A stretch of DNA of 64,000 bases from Hemerocallis citrina (GCA_017893485.1 CM030368.1:110057549-110121548), one strand, 5' to 3'; shown: positions 44,066 through 55,592, counted from the first letter of the stretch. Notes: a model not told the origin generated them from the sequence alone. Program-made: numbers and translations.

Positions 44066-45076
44066 CTAAACATCGGCCCTCGTACCAGTGATGACATGAT
44101 CTACTTCATCAGTATCAGCTTCCGTCAAGGCAAATACTCGCCCTGGTTGGTACGGTCTCTTCCCATTCTGCTGAGTTGATCCCCCACGAATGACATTTTG
44201 CGGCTTGGAGCATTGAGACATGAAATGTCCCGTCTCACCACAGTTGAAGCAAGTCACCGCAGGAGGTCTCACCACATTGTTCCCAGGTCCTCCAGCTACA
44301 CTAATAGCATTCGTCCCTGTCGGTTTGAACCTTTGTGCAGATGGTTGCCCCTTGAAACTCCCAGAATTGGCGGGTCTCTTTCCAGACTGCCAGTTGTTCC
44401 TCCGGTTCTGAACAACATGAAACTGCTCCATGTCTGCTTCCATCGCTGCTGCTCTCTTGACCAACTTGTCAAATCTTCTGATACCAAGAGGTATCATCTG
44501 GGACCTCAAGCTTGGCCTCAATCCATGCTCGAACTTACGAGCCTTCTTAGCTTCATCCATCACTAGTTCCGGAGCATACCTAGAGAGCTGAGTAAACTTG
44601 GTCTCGTACTCTCTCACCGCCATGCTGCCTTGCTGTAGTGATAGGAACTCCATAGCCTTCTTCTCTTGAACATCGAAGGGGAAATACTGACTGCGGAATT
44701 CTTCCAGAAATTCTGCCCAGCCAAGCACTATGCCTCCCATTGTCCTCTTCATCGACTGCCACCACACAGTCGCATCCTTCTCAAATTGTAGAGTCGCCAA
44801 CTTCACCTTACTGGCTTCAGGGGTCTCCAACACTTCAAAGATCGTTTCCACTTGACGAATCCAGTTGTCAGCCGCATCAGGATCTGACTTTCCCTCGAAT
44901 ACAGGTGGTTTCATTCGTTTGAACGATTCTACTAGTTTAATCGCTTCGGGCGCCGGATTCGCAGGCCCCCTTCCTTGGTTCTGATTCATAGCCACGGCGT
45001 TGAGCTTCTGATAGACCCTCGCAAGTTCCATTTCCAGATCCAACCCTTCACCATTTCTGGCTCCTCTTCTAGCCAT
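44066..45076 (-). CDS. Element D gag
   Basis: Intact 336-codon frame; ATG at 45076 chosen because the sequence from MARRGARNG onwards looks like gag, whereas the 26 codons upstream do not. Capsid region: WIRQVETIFEVLETPEASKV, then KDATVWWQSMKR and FPFDVQEKKAMEFLSL. A C-terminal CCHC zinc knuckle (CFNCGETGHFMSQC) lies near residue 285. The protein would form the virus-like particle and bind element RNA. It precedes the protease frame with two stops between, unlike the fused gag-pol usual in this lineage. Confidence 0.9.
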   Translation of the reverse strand: MARRGARNGEGLDLEMELARVYQKLNAVAMNQNQGRGPANPAPEAIKLVESFKRMKPPVFEGKSDPDAADNWIRQVETIFEVLETPEASKVKLATLQFEKDATVWWQSMKRTMGGIVLGWAEFLEEFRSQYFPFDVQEKKAMEFLSLQQGSMAVREYETKFTQLSRYAPELVMDEAKKARKFEHGLRPSLRSQMIPLGIRRFDKLVKRAAAMEADMEQFHVVQNRRNNWQSGKRPANSGSFKGQPSAQRFKPTGTNAISVAGGPGNNVVRPPAVTCFNCGETGHFMSQCSKPQNVIRGGSTQQNGKRPYQPGRVFALTEADTDEVDHVITGTRADV

Positions 45077-45222
45077 ATTCTGATGCAAAAGATCCATTAA
45101 ATTTGAAGTATAAAACAAGAATTTTAAATCAACTTGCATTTCATTGAATTCCAAACTTTATACATTCGAATTGAAAAACATTTCTTGACATCAGAATGAA
45201 AGATATTAGAAGCTATAACAGT

Positions 45223-45648
45223 CTAACTCCTACGGTTCCTCTTCACTTCTCGAAGTTCTCCCCGTAGTTCATCAACTTCATCCTTCAGCACATCTGTCAA
45301 ATTCTTCCTCTTCTCGAGTTCCCATATACGATGACTGAGAACAGAATAGTCGTCCTTTCGCTTTTCCAGCTGAGCCTCCAATAATCCGACTCTCTCTCGC
45401 AATGTTTCTACCAGCCTCTGAAGAGAAGTCACAAGACTATTTGGAACTGGTTCTTCTTCTTCATCAGAAGAAGAGTCATCAGATGAATCCAGAGGTGGGG
45501 TAATCTCTCGGGATTCAGGCCATTCTTCTCCATCAGAATTTGCTTGCCCTGGATAGTACTCGTCCTTGGAATCTGCCTGTCCAGGATGGTACTCTTCCTC
45601 AATGATATGCCAGTCGTCGTCTCCAGCAGGGTCGAAGTGATCAGCCAT
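45223..45648 (-). CDS. Element D extra ORF upstream of gag (acidic coiled-coil protein)
   Basis: Intact 141-codon frame with its own ATG (45648), between the primer-binding site and gag, same strand. N-terminus acidic and Ser-rich (DDDWHIIEEEYHPGQ repeated as DEYYPGQ; SSDDSSSDEEEEP), then a leucine-heptad region (LQRLVETLRERVGLLEAQLE ... WELEKRKNLTDVLKDEVDEL) and a basic tail (VKRNRRS). No known domain recognised; no signal peptide or membrane segment. Chromoviruses normally start with gag, so this is unusual. A possible leader function, or chance retention in a young copy, cannot be separated here. Confidence 0.65.
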   Translation of the reverse strand: MADHFDPAGDDDWHIIEEEYHPGQADSKDEYYPGQANSDGEEWPESREITPPLDSSDDSSSDEEEEPVPNSLVTSLQRLVETLRERVGLLEAQLEKRKDDYSVLSHRIWELEKRKNLTDVLKDEVDELRGELREVKRNRRS

Positions 45649-45792
45649 CTTAGAAATAGAGAGGAAGAAGCATGAGTCATAGAGCAACACAAATGTAAGT
45701 CACTTACATTTAAATCTCTAGACTCAAACACACACTCTAATGTCCACTTCTAGGGTGTCGTTCCTTATAAATTTGTACAAGTGTGGAAAACG

Positions 45793-45806
45793 TGGCTCTG
45801 ATACCA
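45793..45806 (-). promoter_or_regulatory. Primer-binding site of element D (tRNA-Met type)
   Basis: TGGTATCAGAGCCA on the minus strand, three bases inside the LTR; complementary to the 3' end of initiator tRNA-Met, the common primer in this lineage. Confidence 0.9.
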
Positions 45807-47346
45807 CTCTGTAATGCCCCGAATCCCAAATACACTGAATTCGAGATGTTCTACAGGATCTTTTCACTTCCTTTAGTACAATTTTACAAGGAAATTTAAA
45901 CTTTTCTCTTTACATCAGAGTTTACATCAATATTATACTTTACATTGCACAGCGGAAGTAAAATTTTACAACAGTGAAAATAAATATACAACAACATGGA
46001 GTAATCTTTAAGCAGTTGTTCCTCTTTAATCTTTATCAAGCCATTTACCTACATATAAGACTGTGGGTACGTCAGTTTATTCAACTGACGATCATTATAC
46101 TCAGCCATCCTCTCTATGCCGGAAATAGTATAACTTATTTTTCATATTTAGCAAACACAAACTTGTCACATACCAAACTAAAGGGACTACCCTATTGATG
46201 TCGTGTTGTGATTGTGCACTTAGTCCTTAATGCAATTATTTATATTAGATGACACTAATGCGCACTTGTTCGGATTCTATGCATCCCATACTACATAGGT
46301 CCGAGGGTAAGCCTCTTAATCGTTCTTCATATTTGTAGGGTTCAATCCCTCGCCATGACTTATTCTACTACTGTAATTACGGTAGGTATCCTAGATGATC
46401 TATGAGTGCAAGCACGTGTACAGAAAACCTGGAGGAGAATCCCACGTCATGTCACGACTCATCGTGAAGAACCTGTGGCAATTCAGCCTCCTTCATGGCA
46501 CACGATCCTCATGCAGTCACCAAACATCCCACAAGCGTCACCACCGGGACGGTACTCTGAAGCAGTATCCACGTCATGTCACGACTCATCGTGAAGAACC
46601 TGTGAAATACTCTCCGCCGCCAATCCGATGGCCCTCAACTCATGTTTTTCTCCTACTTTCATCACGTCTCTACTATGAACTAATCCTTAGTTTTCATTAA
46701 AATCATGAACAAGAATCGAAGCTCTAGAGTTAGCCTCTCCACTAAACCGGACTTATTCATTCATTTCAATATGACCAACCTTGGTCTTTCTTTTCAATTT
46801 TCATTTTCAAATGCCGGGGGAGACTTAGCTACTCTTTTTGGATTCAATTTTCAATTCACAATTTCTAATTTGAGCATTTCCAACTCATAAATTCATATGT
46901 TGAGTTATCATACTCAAATAGCATTTCTCTTTTCCAATCATGGTTTCTAAATTGTTCAAATAGTCCATGACTATACATAACTTTCATATGCTTTATCAAT
47001 TATCACTTTCACTTTGAAATTCGCATCACTAACAAATATTCACATTTCACATTTTTCACACTAATTTCAAATGAGAACAATTCACATCTATCACGTAATA
47101 AAATTCCTTTCTTTACTACAATAATCTTCTAATTCTTCATTTCAAACTCTTTTTGCAAGGTATAATTTTCACAAAGTATACATATAGAACCATAGTTCTA
47201 TTTATGCATTTTATTCTCAAATCATAGTCTATTTCATGCAAATAATTTCCAAATTATTTTTATAAAGTCCTATATATTTTTAGAAGAATAGTCATATTTT
47301 TCTCATAATTTTTGGACAATTAAAAACCCCAAAAAAATAATTTTTT

Positions 47347-47425
47347 CACCCTTGCCGAAGGCAAGATTCGAACCCAGCACCCAGAGAACACAGCCAACCG
47401 CACAAGCCACTAGGCCGCATGTGCT
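47347..47425 (-). other. tRNA-like module 1 in LTR D
   Basis: On the minus strand: GGCCTAGTGGC (A-box-like) then GGGTTCGAATCTTGCC (B-box). Similar to the neighbouring module, probably its duplicate. No closed acceptor stem. Confidence 0.45.
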
Positions 47426-47507
47426 AAGCAGTATAAAGGGAAAGCCGAGGGTATTTAAGGCTCTCGATCGCTGATTCTTGTTTTTAAAAAATTACATGGA
47501 ACAATAT

Positions 47508-47584
47508 AGTGCGCAAGGATTCGAACCGGTCACCACAAGGAACCCAACCGCGCACTATGACCACTTGAGCTACAAGCTCAGGTT
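47508..47584 (-). other. tRNA-like module 2 in LTR D
   Basis: On the minus strand: TAGCTCAAGTGG (A-box) and GGTTCGAATCC (B-box, perfect to consensus), about 35 bases apart. The stems do not close as in a true tRNA, so I call it tRNA-like, not a tRNA gene. Confidence 0.55.
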
Positions 47585-48499
47585 GTCACTAGTATAATTT
47601 TAATTTCATTTAACCCATACTCTCTATTATTTAGAACATTTCGACGTTCAACAAAGTTGCATATCATATTGTTCTTACTAATATACTGTAAAAATCCGAA
47701 TTAATCATTTTCCATCATGAATTTTATTCCAGTATATGAAAATAATTTCTTAAATAATTAGACATAATTTTCTCCATAATTGACATATTTCTACCATACA
47801 ATTTGGTTAATGTGACACACTACTAATACAATTTTTTTTTACATTATAATTTCATCAATCTCTATAATAATTCTCTACTCTTATTCATTTTCCAAACATA
47901 AGAATTCTTCTTAATTTATTCGCTACCACGCCATACAAGGTTTCCAATTTAGCACAAAAAGTGACACAATCGATGTATTAACTTTTGCACATAATTTTTC
48001 ATGCTACTAACAAATGTTCCTTCACATAATTTATAGCCACATTCATATTGCACACAACTTAAATTTTACTAATAACAACACACATAACTTGCATATCAAT
48101 AAGTTAATCAATTAGAGATCATCTTTTCAATTAAAATGTGCATTCTTATTAGTCATTTTCATGCATTATTTTGATAATTTAATCTAGCATGCATTCCTAT
48201 GTTAGAAATAGGAAAATTTACCCACCTTGTTGAAGAAAAGAACAATTAGCAAACTCCTAGACAAATGTCCTTGCAACGAGATGCTCCTCCTCCTTGAATG
48301 CCACACTCGAGCCTCCAAAAGCACCAAAACCGAGAGATCCTTCCCTTTGAATGCCGGCCTCTTCTCCTTTTGTAGTTGCAAGCACCACTCCCACACACAA
48401 CTCAATCTTTTATCTCACAAAAATTACTACTAGATAATATAATTGGACTATAGGTTTGGAAGAGAATAGTTTTGCACAAGAAGAACTAGCCATGGGGGG

Positions 48500-48507
48500 T
48501 ATTTATA
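48500..48507 (-). promoter_or_regulatory. TATA box of LTR D
   Basis: TATAAATACCCCCC on the minus strand, about 540 bp from the LTR start. Confidence 0.65.
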
Positions 48508-49049
48508 CTAAAAGTCAAAGTGAATGGAGAGCTAGGATCAATTGGTTGGTTGTAAGATGGAGGGCTAGGATGAAAGTAGGAGTTGCAATAACCACCCACA
48601 TCCAAGTAACCACCACACCATGATCACCACTCAAAATTTGGGTTTCCCTCCAAAAAGTCACAACTGGCCATGGAAGAGTGCATTTTGCACGTGTACGTGT
48701 AGTGCACGTGCATGCAACTTGGCCCAAAAATTGTACATTTAATTTTTGTATAAAAATAAAATAGTCTTTAAATTGTATTCTACACGACAAGTTGCATAAA
48801 AAAAGTCCATGGGCTTTAGTTTATGAGCCAAAATAGTTATTTTAAAATAAAATAAATAAATTACATTTTGGGCTTAAAGAAAAAGGATTTTTATCTAATT
48901 AAAATAAGGCTTTTGTATAAAATAATTAAAAGCACATATTAAAATATCTTTACTCATCTTGATGAAAATATTAACCAAAATATTGCACGTGCACACTACG
49001 TGCAAAATAAATAATTTTTCATTAAATGAAAAATCAGGGCATTACAGAT

Positions 49050-52000
49050 ATATTTATTATAATTGTGCTTTAAAAAGAAATGCTAACTTTGTTTGGGTAT
49101 GAAAGGATGTTGTTACATGGTCTATACAAAATTGGGCACCAAAAGTCACACCTACTATTCTTAATGTAGGTGCATCAACTCGTCAAACCTAAAGATAGAT
49201 GGTACCTTGATAGTAGATGCTTAAATCACATGACCGGTAATAACAAATATTTTGCATCACTATCAAGGAAAAAAGGGAAAGACGTCATCTTCGGGGATAA
49301 TAGCATTGTTAATACAGTGGGTAAAGGTAAAACCAATTTTGGTTCATCTTTCTTCGTTAATGATTTTTTTAGTAAATGGTTTAAAACATAATTTACTTAG
49401 TGTTAGTCAATTATGTGTTAAAGAGTATATTGTTCTGTTTGATAAGCATGCAAGTGTTGTAATAGACAATAGTAACTCTCGTTTACTTTTTTCTAATCAT
49501 TGCAATAATGTTTATATTATAAAAACTAATGAGTTACCTGAAGAAAATATGAAGAATTTTGTAGGACAAATAAGGATGGATGGCTATGGCATTGGCGGAT
49601 TGGACATACATCAGTGGACAATAAATTAGTGATTAAAGAAATACAAACCATGTGATTGTAAGAGGCATTCCAAAAATCAAATTTAAGAAATACACACCAT
49701 GTGATTAATGATAATTTGATAAGCAAACCAAAGGCTCTCACAAACCAAAAAAATGGTATCAAACTTCTCGACCTCTTGAACATATGCACATTAATCTATG
49801 TGGTCCATCTCGTACACATAGTATTGGAGGTGCATGATATGCTTTTGTAATTGTTAATGATTTTGGTCAATTTACTTGAGTTGCTTTTTATTACAAAAAG
49901 ATAAAACTCCTCTTGTATTTCAAAAATTTTGTCGTAGAGTTGAAAATGAGAAAAGTCTTCACATTATAACTATTCATGGTAATCATGGTGGAGATTTTAA
50001 AAATGAACTCTTTACAGCTTTCTGCGATGAAGAATGAATAAAACATAAGTTCTCTTGTCCCCACACTCCTCAGCAAAATGGAGTTGTTGAGGTAAAAAAT
50101 CAATCTTCAAGAAATTTTTGTACTATATTTACTGAACATGATCTTCCTAAAGTTTTAATAGGCTCAAGCTATCAATACAGCATGTTACACTGTAAACGAA
50201 ATAATTATTAGAAAACATCTTGAGAAAACACATTTTGAACTATTCTACGAAGAACGACCAAATCTAAGTTACTTTTGAGACTTTGGATGTAAAGTTTTTA
50301 TTTTAAATACTCTAGATAACAGACGTAACTTTGATCGTAAAAGTGATGAAGGTGTATTTTAGGATATTCTATAAATAGTAAAGCACATCGTGTCTTCAAC
50401 AACAAAAAAACAGACTATTCAAGAATAAATCGATATTATTTTTTATGAGACTAATCCTTTTGCAAAAGTGCTATTGCATGTTATTGATGATGATAAGACA
50501 TGTGTTCGTATAGGAAAAATACATGTTCAAATTGAAAAGGAGTTGCACGAAGAGACTCAAAGCAATATGAATAACTCAACTCATCATGACGAACTATCAT
50601 CACAACAAGAAGACACTAATAAATTCAATGAGTACCCAATGGAAGAAATGGAACCACTAGAGAATGACCATGACGAACAAGCAATCCAATTCACACCGTA
50701 GAAAATGTCTTGCATGGAAAATCATGTCAAGTCGCACTTCTGAATTAATATGAAGTGACATGTCAAAGAGGGTAACTATTCGCTCTCAAGGAAAGAATTT
50801 TATGTGTTCTTCTACATTCGTTTTTATAATTAAACCTAAAAATTTGATGAGTTCTTGCAAGACAATGATTGGATTATTACCATGCAAGAAGAAATTAATC
50901 AGTTTGAAATGATTCACGCATGGAGACTTGTTCCTAGAACCCATCGTAGAACGGTCATTGGAACGAAATGGGTGTTTAGAAACAAATTGGATGAATCAGA
51001 ACTATTGTTAGAAACAAAATCTGATTGTTGCACAAGGTTATAACCAACAAGAATGTGCTGATTTTGATGAAACATTTGCCCTGATTGTATAGATTGAAGT
51101 CATTCTTATTTTACTTGGTTTTGCATTATATATGTATTTTACGCTTTTTCAAATGCATATCAAAAGTGCTTTTCTAAATGCTTATATTTCTGAAGAAGTT
51201 TATGTGAACAATCACAAGTGTTTACATACCCGACACACCTAAACTATGTATTTCGTCCTAATAAAGCATTATATGGTTTGAAGCAAGCTCCTAGAGCTTG
51301 GTATGAGCGATTAAGAACTTTTCTTATTAACAAAGGATTTTCCAAAGGGAAAGTAGACACTACACATTTTATCTATCACCATTTTAAAGATATTTTAATT
51401 GTTTAAAGTTATGGTTGATGATATTATTTTTGGGTCTACTAATAAAAATCTATGCAAGGAGTTTTCAAAGCAAATGCATAATGAATTTGTAATGAGTATG
51501 ATGAGTGAGTTGAACTATATTCTGGTGTAGAAGTATAACAATGCAAAGAACATCTTCGTAAATCAATCCAACAACGCTAGAGAATTAGTCAAGAAATTTG
51601 GCTTAGAAAGTGCAAACGCTTATAAAACGCCGATGGAAACCACTACAAAACTCTCAAAGGACGAAAATGGTAAAAATATTGATATCTCCACTTATCGTGG
51701 TATGATAGGTAGTTTACTTTACATTACTGCATCTCGTTCTGATATTATGTTTAGTGTTTGTTTGTCTATGTACATGTTTTCAATCGTGTCCAAAGGAATC
51801 GCATTTAGTTGCAGTTAAGAATATCATTCGATACCTTAAAGGTAATCCAAATGTGGGTCTTTGGTGCCCGAAAATCAAAAAAAAAATATCTCATGTAGGA
51901 TATTCAGATGAGGATTATGCTGGAAGTTTAATTGACTGAATAAGTACAAGTGGCTCATATCATTTTCTTGGGAATTATTTAGTTTTAGCTTTAAAGAAGA

Positions 52001-52320
52001 AAAACTCTGTTAAACCACCGAAGCCGAATACATAGCTGCAGAATCATGTTGTTTATAGACATTATAGATGAAACACATATTGGAGGACTATAAGGTATTA
52101 TTTGATCATATTCCAATTAAGTGTGATAATACTCGTATTGTTCACATGACTAAGAATTCTAATCAATAGAGTCGCACGAAGCATATAGAAATTCGTTATC
52201 ATTTCATTAAGGACCGTTTCGTTGAAGGTGATATTGTTCTTGATTATGTTCCGACTGATTTGCAATTGGCTATATCTTTACAAAATCTTTAGATGAAAAA
52301 GGATTTCATTACTTATGAGT
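49050..52320 (+). pseudogene. Sirevirus pol (protease, integrase, reverse transcriptase, RNase H)
   Basis: Fragments in shifting frames: protease WYLDSRCLNHMTG (Gly of DSG replaced) near 49200; pre-integrase WLWHWRIGHTS near 49580; integrase core with HGGDFKNELFTAFC and HTPQQNGVVEVKN near 50000-50100; reverse transcriptase TVIGTKWVFRNKLDE near 50960 and KSAFLNAYISEEVYV near 51160; RNase H region with TYRGMIGSLLYITASRSDIM near 51690, NIIRYLKGNPNVGLW near 51820 and YSDEDYAG near 51900; C-terminal SLDEKGFHYL near 52300. Dozens of stops and frameshifts, so an old copy. Confidence 0.85.
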
Positions 52321-52404
52321 TGAATGGAATATTATCGATATTTCCGACTTATTTATTGTTAATTTTCTTAATTTTTGTCGTGTTCCATCCAAATAAACAT
52401 AGTT

Positions 52405-52645
52405 GCAGTCGAATGCTAACATAACAGTCGATTGTCAAATTCTCAACTTAGATGAGAAATTGACAGTCGACTATGGTATGAGCATTCTCAAGTCAGAGAG
52501 CTTCAACGGTTGACTATTTCAAAACACAGTCGACTGTCAAATACAAAAATGAAAGACGACTGCAAATTGGACAGTTGACCGTAAGGACCTCTTCCATAGT
52601 CAGAGAGTTTAACGGTCAGCTGTCCCTTGACGCAGTCGACCGCAA
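52405..52645. repeat. AGTCGACT palindrome cluster, Sirevirus pol-env spacer
   Basis: About eight copies, perfect or with one or two changes, for example ACAGTCGATTGT near 52424, GACAGTCGACTATGG near 52462, CACAGTCGACTGTC near 52526, GCAGTCGACCGC near 52632. Confidence 0.85.
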
Positions 52646-52822
52646 GCTGCAGTTTTATATTTTTATCTCTTTCTCCCTATGGAAACTTGGGGCCCGCATC
52701 TCTCCTTATATATGTCTCTTCCCCTTCACAGCTGAAACCCTAAGCCTTCTTTCTCCTCTAACCCATCCAAATCTCTCCAAACTTCTCATCATCTCCTCTT
52801 CAACATTTATTAGGTTCAAGTA

Positions 52823-53957
52823 ATGGGTTTTCAGATTTTTACTATGGACTCCCAACCTAGGCGCTCCACTCGAAATCCTTCTTCTTCTTCTACCACACCT
52901 AAATTCTCAAAAACTAAGAGTAAAGCAACTCGCAACTTCTGAGTTTGTTATAGATGATACGTATTTAGAAATCAAAGTAGTGCCGATTTGTAGTTCAAAT
53001 CCCTTGACGATAAAGCCATTGTCCCTAGTCAGGTCATCAATGTTGATAAACTTGGGGGAAACTTCGGGGGTATGGTTGGAATTCTTAGAGGGCTTGGGTG
53101 GGAAGACTACCTAGAATCCAAAAGTATTCATCTAGAGTTTGTCACTCGTTAATTTTATGCCAATCTTGTATTTAATTCCAATAAAATTTCCATCCTCTAT
53201 CATTCTCGGTAAACCCATAGATATTACAACCTTATATTTAAAATCCCATTATTCTCTTTCGTACTGGTGACTTTGATGTTTATCCTCTTGATTTCAACTC
53301 CCTTGAATATAAACCCGTTCATGATCGCAATACCGTCCTTAGCATGATACTCAAGCCCAATGCTCGGTCCATTAAGAAACCCAAGCCTACTGATTTTATC
53401 GATGTCTCTTGTGTCTTGAATAAGATCATTAATGCTAAAATTTGCCCAAGGGTATTGACTAGATTGAAATTTGCCTCGACCAATCCTTCGTTCTCTTTCT
53501 TATTCTTGATGAATATAACTTTGATTTACCCTCCCCCTTCATAATTCAAACCATGAATTTTGCTCCTACTAGCACTTGTGCTCTACCTTTTAGCACTCTA
53601 ATATATAACCTTGCTATTGTGTCTGGCATTTCCATCGACAAATACCTTCTCAGCAAGTCAAATAAGCATTCTTCCATCTTAAATGGGTATTAAAGTACCT
53701 ATGACCGGGAGATCGCCTAAGAAGAAATATGCACCTCTTCGCATGAACAGTCCTTTGATGCAATATATTAGAGATTCGACTGTATGGAAAATCTCACGCA
53801 CCTGTACTACCTGAACACACTAGAATATATGGCCAATAAAGAAGGATGGAAGCCACTTCCTCACCCTTTTCGATCTAGTGATGATGACGACGACGGTGAT
53901 GGCAATGTAGAGGACAATGTTGGCAGTGAAGATGAGAATAATGACGATGCAGAGTAG
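52823..53957 (+). pseudogene. Sirevirus env-like ORF remnant
   Basis: ATG at 52823 (MGFQIFTMDSQPRRSTRN), Ser/Thr/basic N-terminus, then in broken frames a stretch WEDYLESKSIHLEFVTR and FYANLVFNS, reminiscent of the plant 'transposon protein' domain in the extra ORF of Sireviruses, and an acidic end (SSDDDDDGDGN ... ENNDDAE) stopping at 53957. The location directly after pol fits. Several stops. No membrane segment recognised. Confidence 0.6.
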
Positions 53958-54228
53958 CTCCCTTTTGTTGTGTTAAAAAGCGAGAGTGGGCTTGAAGAAT
54001 TTAATGAACTTGTTTTTCTTACTTTTATGATCTTGAGGTTTTTGTGTATCTCAATCGTTCTAATGTTCTATCATGTATACGATCTTTTGATTGGAATGAA
54101 ATATGTAATGCTTAATTCGTAGGAATGATCTTCTTTAATGTATAATCTCTTTTTAAGAATGAAATATATGTCGCTTAAATCCATATGATAGATAAATATT
54201 GTTGTGCATGTATAAATTGTGTGTGCAT

Positions 54229-54271
54229 AGGGTGGGGGTGGGGGGGGTGGTGGGGGGGGGGGGGAGGGGGG
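54229..54271. repeat. G-homopolymer tract
   Basis: GT/G-rich run of about 40 bases in the region where the Sirevirus polypurine tract is expected; may have expanded from it. Homopolymer length is prone to sequencing error. Confidence 0.85.
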
Positions 54272-54318
54272 TTATCATTAATTCTTAGTATGTTTTGTCC
54301 ACACCAAAAGAGAAAGAT

Positions 54319-55587
54319 TGTTACTCTAAGTTTGGTGTGTACAAAACATAAACATACATCTAATATTTTCATCTAAGACTTTATAAGATAATATAGAATG
54401 AAATTTAAATAAAAATCAAGATTTTCATAATCAAGGTAAAAGTAAAAGAATCATGCAAATATGAGAGATCACAATTATCAGGAAAGCATACAAAAATTTG
54501 CAAGTATCGAGATAGTTTCATAAAAAAGAAACATGTGATTAATCCTCAGGAAGCCAGTGCATTTAAATTTTTTTATTATTTTATTTGTGAGGAATATATA
54601 TGTAAGAGTATCGTTGGCAAGTGATGAAGTTATTAAAAGAATCTAAAGTAGATTCACCAAAATAACCAGTCTGGAAAAGGTTTTGGTCGACTGCATAAAG
54701 TATAGTCAACTGCACTTGATAGTTGACTGCAACTTAAAGCCGAAATTGATGCAGTCGACTCTCAATTCCTCTCGACCTGATAGTCGGCTGTTCATATTAG
54801 TAGTTGACTGCAATCTACCCCAAACTTATTTTTGGTATTTCTTTCACATTCGAAAAGGAATAATTCCAAGTCTCTCTAAATAGAGGTGCACCCACTAAAT
54901 ATCTTCATCTCTTTTGACTCATAAACTTCATAACTTAATACACTGCTAATGAGTAAGAGAAATGTGTGTTTTTATTATTTTCTTAGTTAAGAAGTCGATC
55001 TTGCTTTTTAATTTTCTTTTCGCTTCAAGTAGAGGCGGGTTTCGGGTTTTAGGGTAATCGAAGTCCTGTTGGGTGTAATATGAATCTCGGTCTGAATTCT
55101 GAGAACTCTATGTACGGGGTTGAAGTATAGTGGAATGCTTACGACGTAGAATTGTTGCAAGTAATGGGTATTGGAGAGGACCCTGGGGGGGCGAACCACT
55201 TATACCTCTTTGTTTTGTCTCATTGGGTTGTTTGCTTTCTCTAACTCTACTCTTTATTTTATGCAATTATTATACATAATTACTTTAAGTTTTTAAATAC
55301 TGCACAATTACCATGGTGATTTACATAAATGACTTGGTATGTTGCAGTCGTGGTGGAAGAGTGGCTATTGAAGGATCTTGTCTGAGTACAGCCTCCAGGT
55401 TTTCCTCTTCATAAGAGATGTCTGCCCTTCAACAATTCTCGTCCAATAAAATCCTTCTGCAAAATGATTTTATGCATTTATGTAAAGAAAAATAGATTGT
55501 TGACGAGTCCTTAAACTATGAATGCATTGTAGCCTTTGATGAAATACAGATAACTACTTTTTTTAGACGTTGGTGCAATCAGGTGCA
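54319..55587 (+). repeat. Probable 3' LTR of the Sirevirus (start clear, end not)
   Basis: TGTTACTCTAAG directly follows the purine-rich AAAAGAGAAAGAT and is preceded by the junction phrase typical of Sireviruses. A TATA-like TAAATAGAGG lies near 54878 with palindromes upstream (54684-54815). The 3' end is not identified; the TRIM inserted at 55588-55592. Confidence 0.5.
54684..54815. repeat. AGTCGACT palindrome cluster, Sirevirus LTR
   Basis: About six copies or half-sites: GGTCGACTGC, TAGTCAACTGC, TAGTTGACTGC, GCAGTCGACTC, TAGTCGGCTG, TAGTTGACTGC; all upstream of the TATA-like site. Confidence 0.8.
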
Positions 55588-55592
55588 TCCCC

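Larger units (their letters stand above)
43150..49046 (-). mobile_element. Tekay/Del Ty3/gypsy element D, 3'-truncated
   Basis: Minus orientation: 5' LTR 45810-49046, primer-binding site, an extra ORF, gag, then protease and the start of reverse transcriptase, which stops after KIDLRSG near 43175. The rest of pol and the 3' LTR are absent. The five bases beyond the LTR are GATAT; with the other end lost, no TSD can be matched. Copia sequence lies on both sides, so D inserted into the Sirevirus. gag and the extra ORF are uninterrupted, making D the least decayed copy here. Confidence 0.85.
45810..49046 (-). repeat. 5' LTR of element D
   Basis: 3237 bp; ends TGTAATGCCC and GGGCATTACA are perfect inverted repeats. 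TATA at 48500-48507 (minus). ACGT-rich U3 near 48680-48720 and 48980-49005. Two tRNA-like modules (47347-47425 and 47508-47584). A 35-bp phrase beginning CACGTCATGTCACGACTCAT occurs at about 46442 and 46570. The block at 46200-46340 is shared with LTRs A, B and C. Confidence 0.92.
42530..55587 (+). mobile_element. Sirevirus-type Ty1/copia element, highly decayed
   Basis: Plus-strand order gag remnant (42540-43145), [insertion of Tekay element D, 43150-49046], protease, integrase, reverse transcriptase and RNase H (49050-52320), spacer with palindromes, env-like ORF remnant (52823-53957), and a probable 3' LTR from 54319. The env-like ORF after pol, the palindromes and the junction phrase (TTTTGTCCACACCAAAAGAG, AAGATTGTTAC) are Sirevirus traits. 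Borders are approximate; no 5' LTR or TSD seen. Many stops throughout. Confidence 0.7.

Noticed and set aside
47508..47584. Functional tRNA gene
   Set aside because: A and B boxes are good, but the acceptor and anticodon stems do not pair properly by eye; kept only as tRNA-like.
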